A stretch of 64,000 nt of DNA, from NCBI RefSeq assembly GCF_050436995.1, contig NC_134764.1, positions 1,922,001-1,986,000 on the forward strand. The letters run 5' to 3'. The position numbers and the translations under genes were made by a program. The DNA comes from Anticarsia gemmatalis. Its lineage: Eukaryota > Arthropoda > Insecta > Lepidoptera > Erebidae. The notes below the pieces were generated by a model. The model searched no databases and was not told the DNA's origin. It worked only from the letters and a program-made list of their open reading frames with translations. This document shows positions 26,301 to 38,300 of this stretch, one piece after another; the first letter of the stretch is position 1, and each line of letters starts with the position of its first letter.

Positions 26301-29300
26301 CTTCTTAAATTTACAACTAAAGCAAATATTTGTACTTGTTACACAACTTTTTTTATTCAAATAAATGACACGCGAGGTGATGATGATAGTGGCGTGAGAA
26401 GAAGAGGTGAGAGCACTGTTAGTCTGTAACCACTATAGACATGCAGTCTCTTTAAAGATAAGAAGATAATCTAGAAAAAATGCTTTTAAACGTAGCGTAG
26501 CTAAGACGACCTTAGTGCAGTGCTCACGGCTGTTATTAAATTAAATAAATTAAATTATATAATCATTTATTTCAGGCAAATCACCCATACTTTTGTTTAC
26601 ATAACATAAAGATATTACATGTATATAGGTACATAACTATTAACTAACTTATTTAAGATTATATTATTATGATATATGATGCGTGATTTCCATTTCAATA
26701 AGGAAGTTTTATTATTGAAATAAATGGATAAGTTTAATAAAAAAATGTTGTTTAGGATTTGTATGTCTGTAAGAAAACCCAAAGGTACCTAGGCCAGTTA
26801 TTGTAATTAACAACTTTCAAAATCATTTCGGGTGTCGATCGCGTATTCGCGTTTTTAGTGTTTTTCACTAGAAAATAAAGTAAGAGATTTGGTACTGCGG
26901 TCTTTTTCAATACGTATTACTTTATAAGAATCTTAAAAAAAACCTTTCATAGGAACCGTTACTATATAAGCACATAGGGATCTATGTATCTGTACATAGT
27001 AAGTACCTAATTGTGTTCTCATAGACGACAATGTACATCACAATTCGGTCTCGCTTTCGTCGGGAGTAACGATCGGGTCTATTTCAGACATGGCACGAGC
27101 TGCCACGTTATATTGTAAACACTCATGTTTTATTTATTTGGCAACAGTTCGCCGTAATGTAGGGTTGACTCGGGGTATAATGATTTTGATTTATCGGCTA
27201 ACGTTTGGTAACCAATATTCAGTATAGATTCCTTTTGGACAGTGATTGTTATTAATACAATACAAGTATGTGAAGACAACTAGTCCCTACTAGGCATTTC
27301 TTAAAAAGTGTGTTATCTAACAGTACAAAATAATGATTTAAGTACTTTCCTGATTGCAAATTTCAAACAAAGCATCAAAAACTAAAGCAATAGATTCCTT
27401 CCACCATTTCTTTTAAGAAAATCATCTTAAATCAATTTTGCTTCGAACGGAGTTCGAATAATCAAGGACTCAGAGTAGCAATATTTTTTGTTCCGTTACG
27501 AATCCAATTTACTAAACACTTTAAAAGTCTCGTAGACTGAACCCACTCACCCCACGAAAGTAGTTTAACAACCAAGGTATCCACTAAACTACACGTCATG
27601 CCATCAAAACAAATAGTACCTAAATTGTATTATATTCGGGCATAAAGTTAGTTTTCGAATTGTCTTAACATAAAATATTCGTCCGTATGACCTTGTGGGA
27701 GGCACGTGAAGGACGCGTGGCCCAGGTGTTTGACCTAACAGAGATACATAGATTTTATATAACATTGTAAACTTGTCACTATGCAGGTTTAGAGAACTAT
27801 TGAGGAAATAGGCAGTTAATTTCGTTTTCAAGGATATATTCTCAAAGAAGATGTATATTTAGAGGCGCTTAAAAATTTTTGACTTTAAAGTTTTGACCTT
27901 TTTCGCTCGGTAGCTCTGGTGAGAAATGAATAAGTAAGCATTTCTTGTAACGTGTGAGTGTATCAGTAAAATAAAGTATGTCGCACTTATTCGTAAGCCA
28001 CGAAATGTACCCTTACTTCCATTGTTTACTAGTATTTGAGGTCGAAGGTCTCAATTTATTTACGTTTCTTCCTGTTTTCGTTTTCAAGAGCGCCATTTTA
28101 AAGATAGTGACCATACCATAGTAACTAGCGGTATATAACCAGTTGTCTAAACAACGTGCTAGTCTTGGATAAAGATCTCAAACATCGATTTAATGTTTTT
28201 TAAGATGTTGACCAAAGTGCAATCGAATAAAACGCGGATTATGTAACAGAACATGCGAATGCAGTTTTTTATACATCTACCTACTTTAAACAGTTTTAGA
28301 AACAAGTTCTGTACAGGTAAAGAAAACAAGATCAGAGGAAGGACTTTCGTCTTTTTTCATCCATAAATGTTGCCAAAGTTTTTGCAAAGAAGTCTCATTA
28401 CCTAAACCAAAATAAAGAGTATTAATACACGTGCTTTTGACGCCTATTTTTAAGTGTCACACGTGAGACTAATAAAAAACGCCTTTTTGGCTTCAAATAC
28501 CATTTCTACTAAGCTTTAAAGTGTTGGCAATATGAATGTTCATAAAAACGGTACAACGATTGTTCCTATATGCCACTGGTGGGCTTGTTATGCTCATTGC
28601 CAAGGTTATTTAATAAGACACGCCTGTTTTTGCAAATGACTCATGTATAGGAATATTGAATACTTAATGCAGAATACCGCAAATGCAGATAGATGAGGAA
28701 ATGTCAAAGGTTAGTTGCTAAAATATTAATGGAAGATTTACGTCCTAATATTGTGAATGCGAAAGTAATTCGCGTTTGTGTCACCTTCCGTTGCTAAATT
28801 ACTGAAACGATTTAGAAGAAAGAAAGTCAGTAGTTCCTGAACATGGCTATTAAATGTTTACCTATCATTTAAAAAGAAGAATAAGCTACCTTTTCTCAAA
28901 CAAGACTCGTATACATTCTGCAAGATTTTTGATTCACGTTAGTCAGAAATCTACCACTTTTTGAGCAATGCTCAAAAAGTGTTTGCATCTGACGTCAAAA
29001 GACAGGCGTCGCTTCCGTTGCAAGTAGTCATACTGTGAGCTACTGATTCAATAGCCAACTAGACACCCATCCAAAATGAATAAAGGGATCTTCCATTCAA
29101 CAAAGCCCTAGTCCTTCAAACAGAGTACTCCCTAGAAAATACGTCTTTTTCTCAATCGACCCTTTTTATAAAAACCAAGGACAAATCATTCTCAAAAGCG
29201 GTACATACTTAGTAACACAATGTCCACCGACGGCATAATCTTTTGAATTTGAATACGTCTATCACGTGTAGACGTCGTGGTCGGCGTGGAAACTTTATAC

Positions 29301-32300
29301 AAATGGTGTAAATAACTTTCGTAGTAATAATAGACGTTCAATGGGTTTGATGATATTTTTACGTACGACGTTGGTAAATAGTGATACAGATGTGTGATTT
29401 GTAAGTATTTATTGTAGGGTAACTGTTGTTTGTTCCTAATGAAAGTAAAAGGTATCGAAAATATTTATTGTATTGTAGATTTTTTTCTGTTTAGTGAACT
29501 TGTTCGCCTTGAAGATTATTGTCAATTCATATATAGGAGATAGTAATCTACACTAAGTACCTAGTAATGTTGTGATTCCTTCTTTAAAATATACCTTAAT
29601 TAGGTTCGGAAGATTGTACAATCATTCTTATCCTGTACTTTTCAGATTAGCGATCATTCAGAAGTAATACGATTTTGGGCTATCAAGGTCTTCGATAATA
29701 GCCTTACCGAGGGGTATTATAGCCCAGTGAGACTGAAAGCCGACTCTAATAAAGTTTGAAGAAAGGCTAGGCTTGATGATGATGATCACAACTTCGCAAC
29801 TTAAATGTTTACTGCATTACAATCCTATGTAATTTTTCAAGGAACACGCTCGAAAATGTCCATTTTTTGTGTCAAAATATGGAATAGTACGAGTCATATT
29901 GTGAATCCCATTATAAACAGCGGTTTTAGTCATGTCTGCCTCACACTTACATGGAAAGTTTTGTATGCACAGACATTATATATTGTGTTTAAAGTAAATA
30001 GCACTTTGGAGTCGTTTCGTGACCTACGTCAATTAATACGTTACAAATGGTTTAACAAAAAGTAGGTGTTAATTGGAACTGGTAAAAGGAGAATTAGAGT
30101 ATAGTGGAAGTTTACAGGTAAAGTTAGGTGTATTTGGTATTGCAGTTAGGACAATTGGACATCTGTCCGATGGTCAAGGACTTCCTTAGAATGCAATTAC
30201 TCGCTGGTTCGGTTACTCGAGTGGTGGCACCTTTTATCCTAGAGTTTTTGCGGAACCATTTAAGATTTAAGATTAATTTTCCTTTAGATATATTTTACGT
30301 TCTAAAAACTGGACTTAACATCATTACATACCTTAAACCAGAGTTATATGGTCGGCATAAAGGTTGACGTAATAGTAAAGTGGTCTAAGCAACTTTTCGA
30401 GCTTAAAATTTGCAAGATCTTTTCAAGATTTCTTGCCAGCTCTTCTCATTGGCCCTACCTTCCGGCCCTACCTTGATTTTGATTTCAAGAAGATTGGACT
30501 CCTACGATTGAAGCTCAAACCCAAAACTTGCAAGGGAACAGATTATGAAGCTGTATTTTAGCCAGAATGCCCGGGATTCGTTTCCTTAGCATTTTTTAGG
30601 TAATCTTTCTTAATTCTTTCTTTGGGCACAGATTATCTTCACTCTCGTGGAAATCAACAGCTTATGACACTTTTAGTAAGTCTATCTCGAGCTCTATTCT
30701 AGTAAAAATGACCATTGACCAGGGTTTTCTTTCTCTTTCAGTTGATGAAGAGGCTCCGGCAGGTGGTTGGTCAGCGCATGTTCGAGATGATCATGAAGGC
30801 CACCTTCTACGGTCAGTTTGTCGCTGGTGAAGACCAGAACAAAATCAAACCTACCATCGAGAGGTATGTATTCTTCTGCTTCTTACTTATGTGCTTTTCC
30901 TACGTTCGTTTATTACTTGTACTCAAAAACTGTTGGACTGATTGTGATGAAACTTTAAAGGAAGATACAAAGGTTATTCATAGAATGACACAATAATACA
31001 CACAAGTTGTTATTTAAAAGTGAAGCCAATTTCTGTAGCTACACAGATTGCAATTTTCGTAATTTTTTTCCACTTTTAACTATCGCATAATTATATAATG
31101 ATCGTTCCCGAGCTACAAGTACCTTATGTGTTAATCAAGTCTATAAACTATCTATAGACCATAAGGTTCCTGAAGGCAATATTTTACAGTACATTTTAAA
31201 TGTCAAACTCTCGATACTCGACAAAGAAAAAGCAGCAATATTTCTCAATAGCTAGCCGGTTGTCGGTAGTCGATAGTGGTAGAGAATCGAGGTACTGAAT
31301 CAGACTTATAAAAAATCAGTTACGTAATCGCAAAAGAAACAATGCTATTTATCACGCACTTAGCATAAAGATTTCCTGAGCAAAAAAATTACAGCATTTT
31401 GAAGAGTACAATGCATTTTTCCTTATTTGTTTTCTCCACCGCAAATGGAAACTGTTAACACATACAAGGGTTTTCACGACCTCTTTGCGGTTATATACTT
31501 GTTACATGACTTTGCCCGTGATTTTCCATGATATGATGGTTTAAAAGTGGTGTATTTCGTTTAGGAATAATGTAGCTTTTAGCTCGTGAAAGAATTTTTG
31601 ATATTGGTTTAGTAGTTTCCGAGATTGTGCTGTACAAATACAGTTTTCCTTTTATTGCATTTATCTTTTTGTTATGATTAGATAGTTATTTGCTATTAAC
31701 CACTAAGTAGTTAAGGTATAAGGATGTCATTTATTTGACTAGATATCTTGAAAAACCCATACATTACAAATTATGTATGTATCGTAATCGCAAAATTTGT
31801 ACTCAATATGTATCGAAGTTACTACTGTTTCATCTAAAATGGTACAGTAATTTAGGCGTTTTGTATAAATCATAAGTAGAAAGAAGAAATTTTGCATTAA
31901 AATAATAAGATGGATTAGTAGAAACAGCATGAAAGTATAGAATACGAATTCAGATCATAGTATATGTATACAAAAAACTCTACCAACATACATACATACA
32001 TACATACAAAACCAGTCAAATGAACTCGGATCAATGAGAGGTCGGCCCCCAACGAGGTTACTCCATAATTGACATAAGATGGTCCGGCCGGTCAATGAAA
32101 GACGCCCATACATGTATGTATGTATGTATGTGTGCGAATGAACCAGATCCTCAATCATTCATTCAATGACGCATTACATCGATGTCGTTGGCTGTCAAAA
32201 CAATCGATTATAAATTATTGTAGTGCATAATGCATTAGTACATTGTTTTTTTATCATGGATTCGTTTGGGAAGAGGTTTCACGCAGTACGGATTTAGTGC

Positions 32301-35300
32301 GGTTTTCCAATATCCAGTAGGGCAATTTCCCACCACTATCGATTATCGGTATGTTTTGCGTTGGCAAAATCTATTTTCTTTAGGATATTTTAACGCTTGC
32401 AAGACTAGTAAAATTACTGAAATAAAGATACATACATTTATATATCCATCCTTCTAATGATCGACATAATATGAATATGTATTTCTAAAACTAGACGAAT
32501 CACGCCTGCATAGAAAATTCGTCACATGTTGGCGCATTTTGACGAATTTTGTGGTTTAAGCTTAGTTACTGTAGTAACGACAGGATGACCTATTTTACGA
32601 CTAGGAACGTAAAACATGCCATTAATATCAATTGTCCCACATTTAGCTTGCACTCACTGATTTTAACTGCATTTGTGTAATTTTGGACGAGGTTAAGATT
32701 CTATTATTTCGTAAAAAGAAAATTTCTTCTTTGTTTTACTTCTTGCCAAGTTATTACTACTAATTCTAGTTGTTGCTGTATAAAAAATATCGAAGTACGC
32801 CCAATGTATTTTAACAATTATCAGATTAAAGGTTTTGATCACTCGAAGAAGGGGAATTTAATTCTATCTATGACCTACTTGAACTCATTGAATTTGCGTT
32901 CTGCAAACTCTCGACAAGTAAAAAAAGTAATATTTTTTAGGAATTCTACACATTATCCAGGCTCCTCCTAAAGCGGGAGACTGTTTTTGGGAGCTAAACT
33001 ATAATAATAACTTACTAATTGTACTCGTTTGATGTTTCAGGTTGCGCTCGTTCGGTGTGAAGTCCATCCTGGATTACTCCGTGGAGGAGGACCTGTCCCA
33101 GGAGGAGGCTGAGAAGCGTGAAGTCAGGTACATATGCCAATACAATTTTATGTTTATTAGAACCTGTATCATTGGCGGGGATGGAGAATTAAATAACTCA
33201 TTTTTCAATACATACACAAAATCACGCTCCCCTTTCCCGCCAGTTTCCCTACGCTCCTTATTTTCCCCATAGGGGTAGGCAGAGGTCAAAAAACTAACTC
33301 AAATTGAAAGAACATCGCGATTTATCGCCTTTTACGTATTTTTTAAATGAAATTGATGATAATAAAATATGAGTTATTTAGTTCTCCTACTATTTGCCAA
33401 TGATTTTCTTCAGTGGTCTGTTAAATATGATGTTCGGAGTTATCCTTATATTGTACTTGTATTACTTGCTTGCATGGTGAACAGAGATCTTCTTATCGCG
33501 ATATAACGCCAGAGCAAGTAATATCCATAATTTATGGAACACTAAATAATACTGATATTAATTTCAAATAGTATAGTATCATTTGTTTGCCTCTAATGGA
33601 ACTCGTTTACTGGTTTGCGTGCAACAAACAAATTGAGGTATTTAGCTTAATTAACTATATGAGAAGGCAAAGCATGCGTGAAATTTAATTATTATCAGCA
33701 TTATACATCTACGATAGTAGAAAATAGGTGAGAGTAAAATAAGCAATCTATATAAATAAATGGTTAATACAAATGAGTTGCTAAGCGCAGAACTGGAGAA
33801 CGGTATAACCAAATCGACCAATTCCTTTCATATTTAGTTTACGGGGAAGGCTTTTATAGAGATAAAAAATAGTTAAGTAAAAAAACCTTAACATTGTAAA
33901 GCTTGCATGCAACTTTGTTAATTTCGTTTCTTAAGGACATGCAAAGTTCCCGCACCCACTTGGCCGGCGTGATGGATTCAAGGCTTGCATAAGTTAACCA
34001 CCCTCTCATTCGGGAGAGACCTCCCTTGCCCAGCTGTAAAGCAGTAAAAACTATGAATAAATTGTCGTTAAAGAAAGATAAAAATATTTTTGGAAGTATC
34101 TACGAGACACAAAGAAGTAGAAGAAGCGATTTTGTTTTAGTCATCATATAAGAAGTATGGAATTTCTCGACACAAATTACAAAGTAAATAAATACAAGAC
34201 GACCTTGCATTCGCCGTGATTTTATGACACTAATAAAGAAACTAATTAACTCTACAACTTACTCGGAAAATGTGACAAAACCTCCCTTTGCCAATTTTCT
34301 TCTAATATCAATTAACAGTAATGGGTTTTTCGATCGTAAAGGTTTGGACATAAATAATTTGGGGCACTCACGATCAAACTAGGTCACTGAAGAAAGGCTC
34401 ATTTACAGAAACATATATTTCAATTATTTGGACTTAAACTAAAAAAATAACAAAAGTAACAATATGGTAGATAAGAATGAGCAATTCACGGCCAGTTATT
34501 TCGCTGTTTGACTAGTTCCTGAATGTATAATGTCGATAACTCATACAAATATTGCTCTCATTTTGGGTTTATCTCAAAAATAAGGCATAACCCTAAGAGG
34601 TGAAGCTGGGCCTCAATCTTGCAACTCTAAAATCTCAAGACAAAAAATCATAAACAAAATTTCAAACGAAAAGAAATCTGTAGTGTCGTTCTGAATCAAT
34701 TATTTCTTCAAATACTAGTAGCTAGGCTTGTTCAAGCAATTGTGTGAAACATCACAGCAATTTCATCGTATGTCGGTTACGGCCTTTTACATTATGACGT
34801 AGACATGGCGCTTGGTAACAGATTTCAAGGCGATGGTCGGCCGAGCTGAGCTAGCGAGCTAAGCTGTGCGAGGTCGAGGAAAGATGATGCTGATTGAACT
34901 TATGTGTAATCTCCTAGATTTATGTCTTCATTATAGGGAAATGAGACAATAATCTTGATTGTTTTGTAACAAGGAAGCTATTTTGTGTTGAAACATGTAT
35001 GGTAATTCAAATGCGCAAATGATTCTAATGTAAACGGATTAGAGAATTACAAATTTATTAGTAAAATAAAAAGAAAATTAATTGTTTTAAAAATAAATAG
35101 CAGAAGAAAAAGATGAAAACATCTTCAGCGGTTCCTCTTATAGCAGTAGATCTTTTCCCCAATTTTCTTGAAAGCAAAATATTTCCTAATTTATTTAGTT
35201 AAATAATATATCCGCTATCATATTTTTTACAACATTTTAGACAAGAAAAACTGGAGTGTGTAAAAAAAATAGCCTATGATTCCGGAAACTGTGTTATACG

Positions 35301-38300
35301 ATAGATTCCGATGCTAAAACATTTCATCAGTAGCAAAACTCAGTTCATCTCGCAAAACAAACGTATTAAGAAACATAGAGTAGATTGTTATGGTAATGTT
35401 GTACAGCCTTCTTCATATTGTTCCTACCAACAAAGCCTCCGAGGACTCGTCACGAATTAGGACTCACAATACAAATACTTTACGCGGATAATTTTTTAAT
35501 TTTCCTTTTCGTAGCACGTGATTTTGTTTTGTCAAAATTGAAGTTTTTTTACAGCTTATAGGAAAGTAGTTTGCAACCTAATAAAAAAAAAATCATGCCA
35601 TTTTTTTATCTCTGGTGATTGTGATCGTCAAAAGAGACTTTCCTTCTATTTCTTTGTTTTTAGGTGATTAAGTTTGAAAGGTAGTTTTAAATGACTAAGG
35701 CCTTTTGCTTTCATTATGTAGTTTTTTTTTATTTTGTCAAGAGTTTGGTATGCAACTGAAAACTGTCAGTGTATTTTTTAATAAGACTTTAATACAGATA
35801 ATATAAAGTCTATTTTGCTGTAAACAAATACCAAGATCTACTAACTACCTAGTGTATAGATTTGCCTGAAATTTTTTCTTGGTAACTCTACAAATGCCAG
35901 TAAAATTCTAGATTTTCAAACGCGAGGGTTGTAATTAGTGTTTATATTTATTTTAACATACCCTAATGATTTCAGTGGCAGTTTGTCGAGTGAAAAACTG
36001 AAGTTGCTACTTAAACACAGTCCAAGAAAGATCACCAATCTACAAGATATAGCAATTGCCGGGTTTTAAGTTTTTCTTTTTTGTTTTTATCATGACGTAA
36101 TAGTAGTGACGTCATAGTCCTAGGCTTAGGCTTGCTACGCTGGCTTTTTACAGTTTGGTTCGGCTTTAATCGGCAAAACCGAATATGTGTAACCCGATCG
36201 GCACAAGCCGAACAAGTGAGTCGAGTCGGTTTTGTTGTAAGATAAATATTGCCGAACCGAACGTGCCGAACGAAATATGTCATCGTGTAGCAAGCCTTAC
36301 CTTCGCGTAGATGAGTCAATTAGTTTTTATTACAAGTAGTTTTTATGGTAGATAATAAGTATGTACAATTGTATATATTGTACTATATTGTGTTAGTTAA
36401 ATTGTTGAAAAAAATAAGTATTTTTTGACATAGTAATGTTTATCGGTTCATTAGTGACAAGGATAGTAAAGTAATAAGTCAGTTTAGTTAGTAAACATCT
36501 AAAGTTTTAGTTGCAAATAGTCGGTATGTAATTAAATACTTCGTGATTGAGAGTTAGGATTCTTACTTTTCTAGTTAAAGTAAAGTACTTAACATATTAT
36601 AAATTTCTTAACTTGATAGAACTTTGTTTTGGGGCAATGATATGCTTATACTTTATATACTAAATACTTTAAAATGATAATAAGAAATGTTAAATTATTT
36701 TTATTAAATAATTGAGGTGAGTTTTGCTTCTCTATCAGACTGTTGTAGATTTATCTTAAAAAGTATTGTCGAAACGGGCTTTAAATAAGGCTTAGATATC
36801 TTAAATAAAGCCTACTGTTTTCAACATATCTCCATATACAGTAAACTTAAGCTCTAAACCTGTATATATAGGAGTATATTCCAGTGGCAATGTCCTATCG
36901 AGTGGATATCGCATGTAATTACACCTAACTCCTTTGATACGGCTTCATTCAATTCACGGCGACAAATGAGAACTAGGCGACGTCATTCACTGACGTACGT
37001 GGCTTTAAAACAGAATGTAGGAGGTTTTTGTAATGGGTAGAAGGTACCTATCAGTGCCGGGCAGATTGATTTTTGAGAAATCGGAATTATCAAATGTTTC
37101 TGTCTAAAAACGAGATTTATAATACAAAAAGAAGGGAACAGATCTTAAGCTTACTTGGGAATGTATTGTTGCCTAATTTTTGTATTTTGAACAAGTTGAA
37201 GTTGATTTAAAGGAGTCACTTACCAGTACTTCTTCTCCAGAAGACAAACGAAATGCGTAACGCAATGTATTAGATGTTTGCGGATAAGTATAAGTTAGAT
37301 TATTCTCGGAGGAAGAACGTTCCTAATCCGCTAATAATAATTATTTCGAGCGTGGATCTACGTTATGTCCGTTATTTACTTACGACATAAAAAACTATTT
37401 ATTAACAAATACCGTTGAGCCGTGGGACTTTATTAGACTTCTATTAAAGATCATCATTTATTTGTACGAGAATTAACAGGACCAAGACTTCGGGTCTGAG
37501 TGTATTTTGTATCTTTTTTTGCCGTAAGTCCCACGCTACTGAAGAGACAAACCAACTAGAGAATACACGGATAGACACAGACATAAAAATCAATTAAACT
37601 AACACAAGTAATAAAATGTAGACAAATTGTACATTCAACGAAACGAAACGAAATGGCTTCATTTACATTGCAACGAGTGCAGTCTTGTCCGCGACTGTTT
37701 TATCGATAAGCACGTGCCAATCGTCTACAATGTAGTGAACGGAGAAAGCGAATCTATCAACAAGAATAACTCAACTGCCCATTACTACGGCCCACATTGT
37801 AATCTAGGCTGCAAATATGATTTACTACTAAATGTTAGTTAATTTCAACCTTAATATTATGAATTTAAGGTCCAAGTTATCTTGCAAGGAGTAAAGATGA
37901 GTGTGCCAAAAAATTTTAATAGTGAAAGTGGAATCTTCAGACGCTATTTTAAGATGTAGCTGTTTAGTGATTTGTATGAAGACTAGGGTTAATGGACGAT
38001 TGATTAATTGTTCGTAGAGCAATGAGTAATGTCTTAATAATAGTTGAATTGGATTTTTTGTTTTCGGAAGATGTGAATGTGGCGTGATGTTTTTATTTTT
38101 AAATTTAATTTTGTACTGGCAAGTTTTCAGTTATTTGCGCAAAAGTTGGCTTGCGCAAAAGTCGGTAACGCGCTAATCTCGTGGGGCTGATCTCATAATT
38201 TTGCGCAAATGTTTTGTGCAAGTAAATCCTTACGCGTATGATGCCTGCTTCCTACGATGCTTATGTTTGCTTCTTTCTCCAAAATGGGAACCGATCGTGG

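Noticed and set aside
28955..28981. Short perfect hairpin considered as a microRNA precursor
   Set aside because: The arms are only 12 bp around a 3-base loop, too short for a microRNA precursor, and no extended pairing is seen outside.
29805..30367. Two adjacent plus-strand ORFs before PRODH exon 2
   Set aside because: Neither has a recognised domain or in-phase splice signals joining PRODH exon 1 to exon 2, and exon 1 already joins exon 2 in phase 0 with a sequence collinear with the family.
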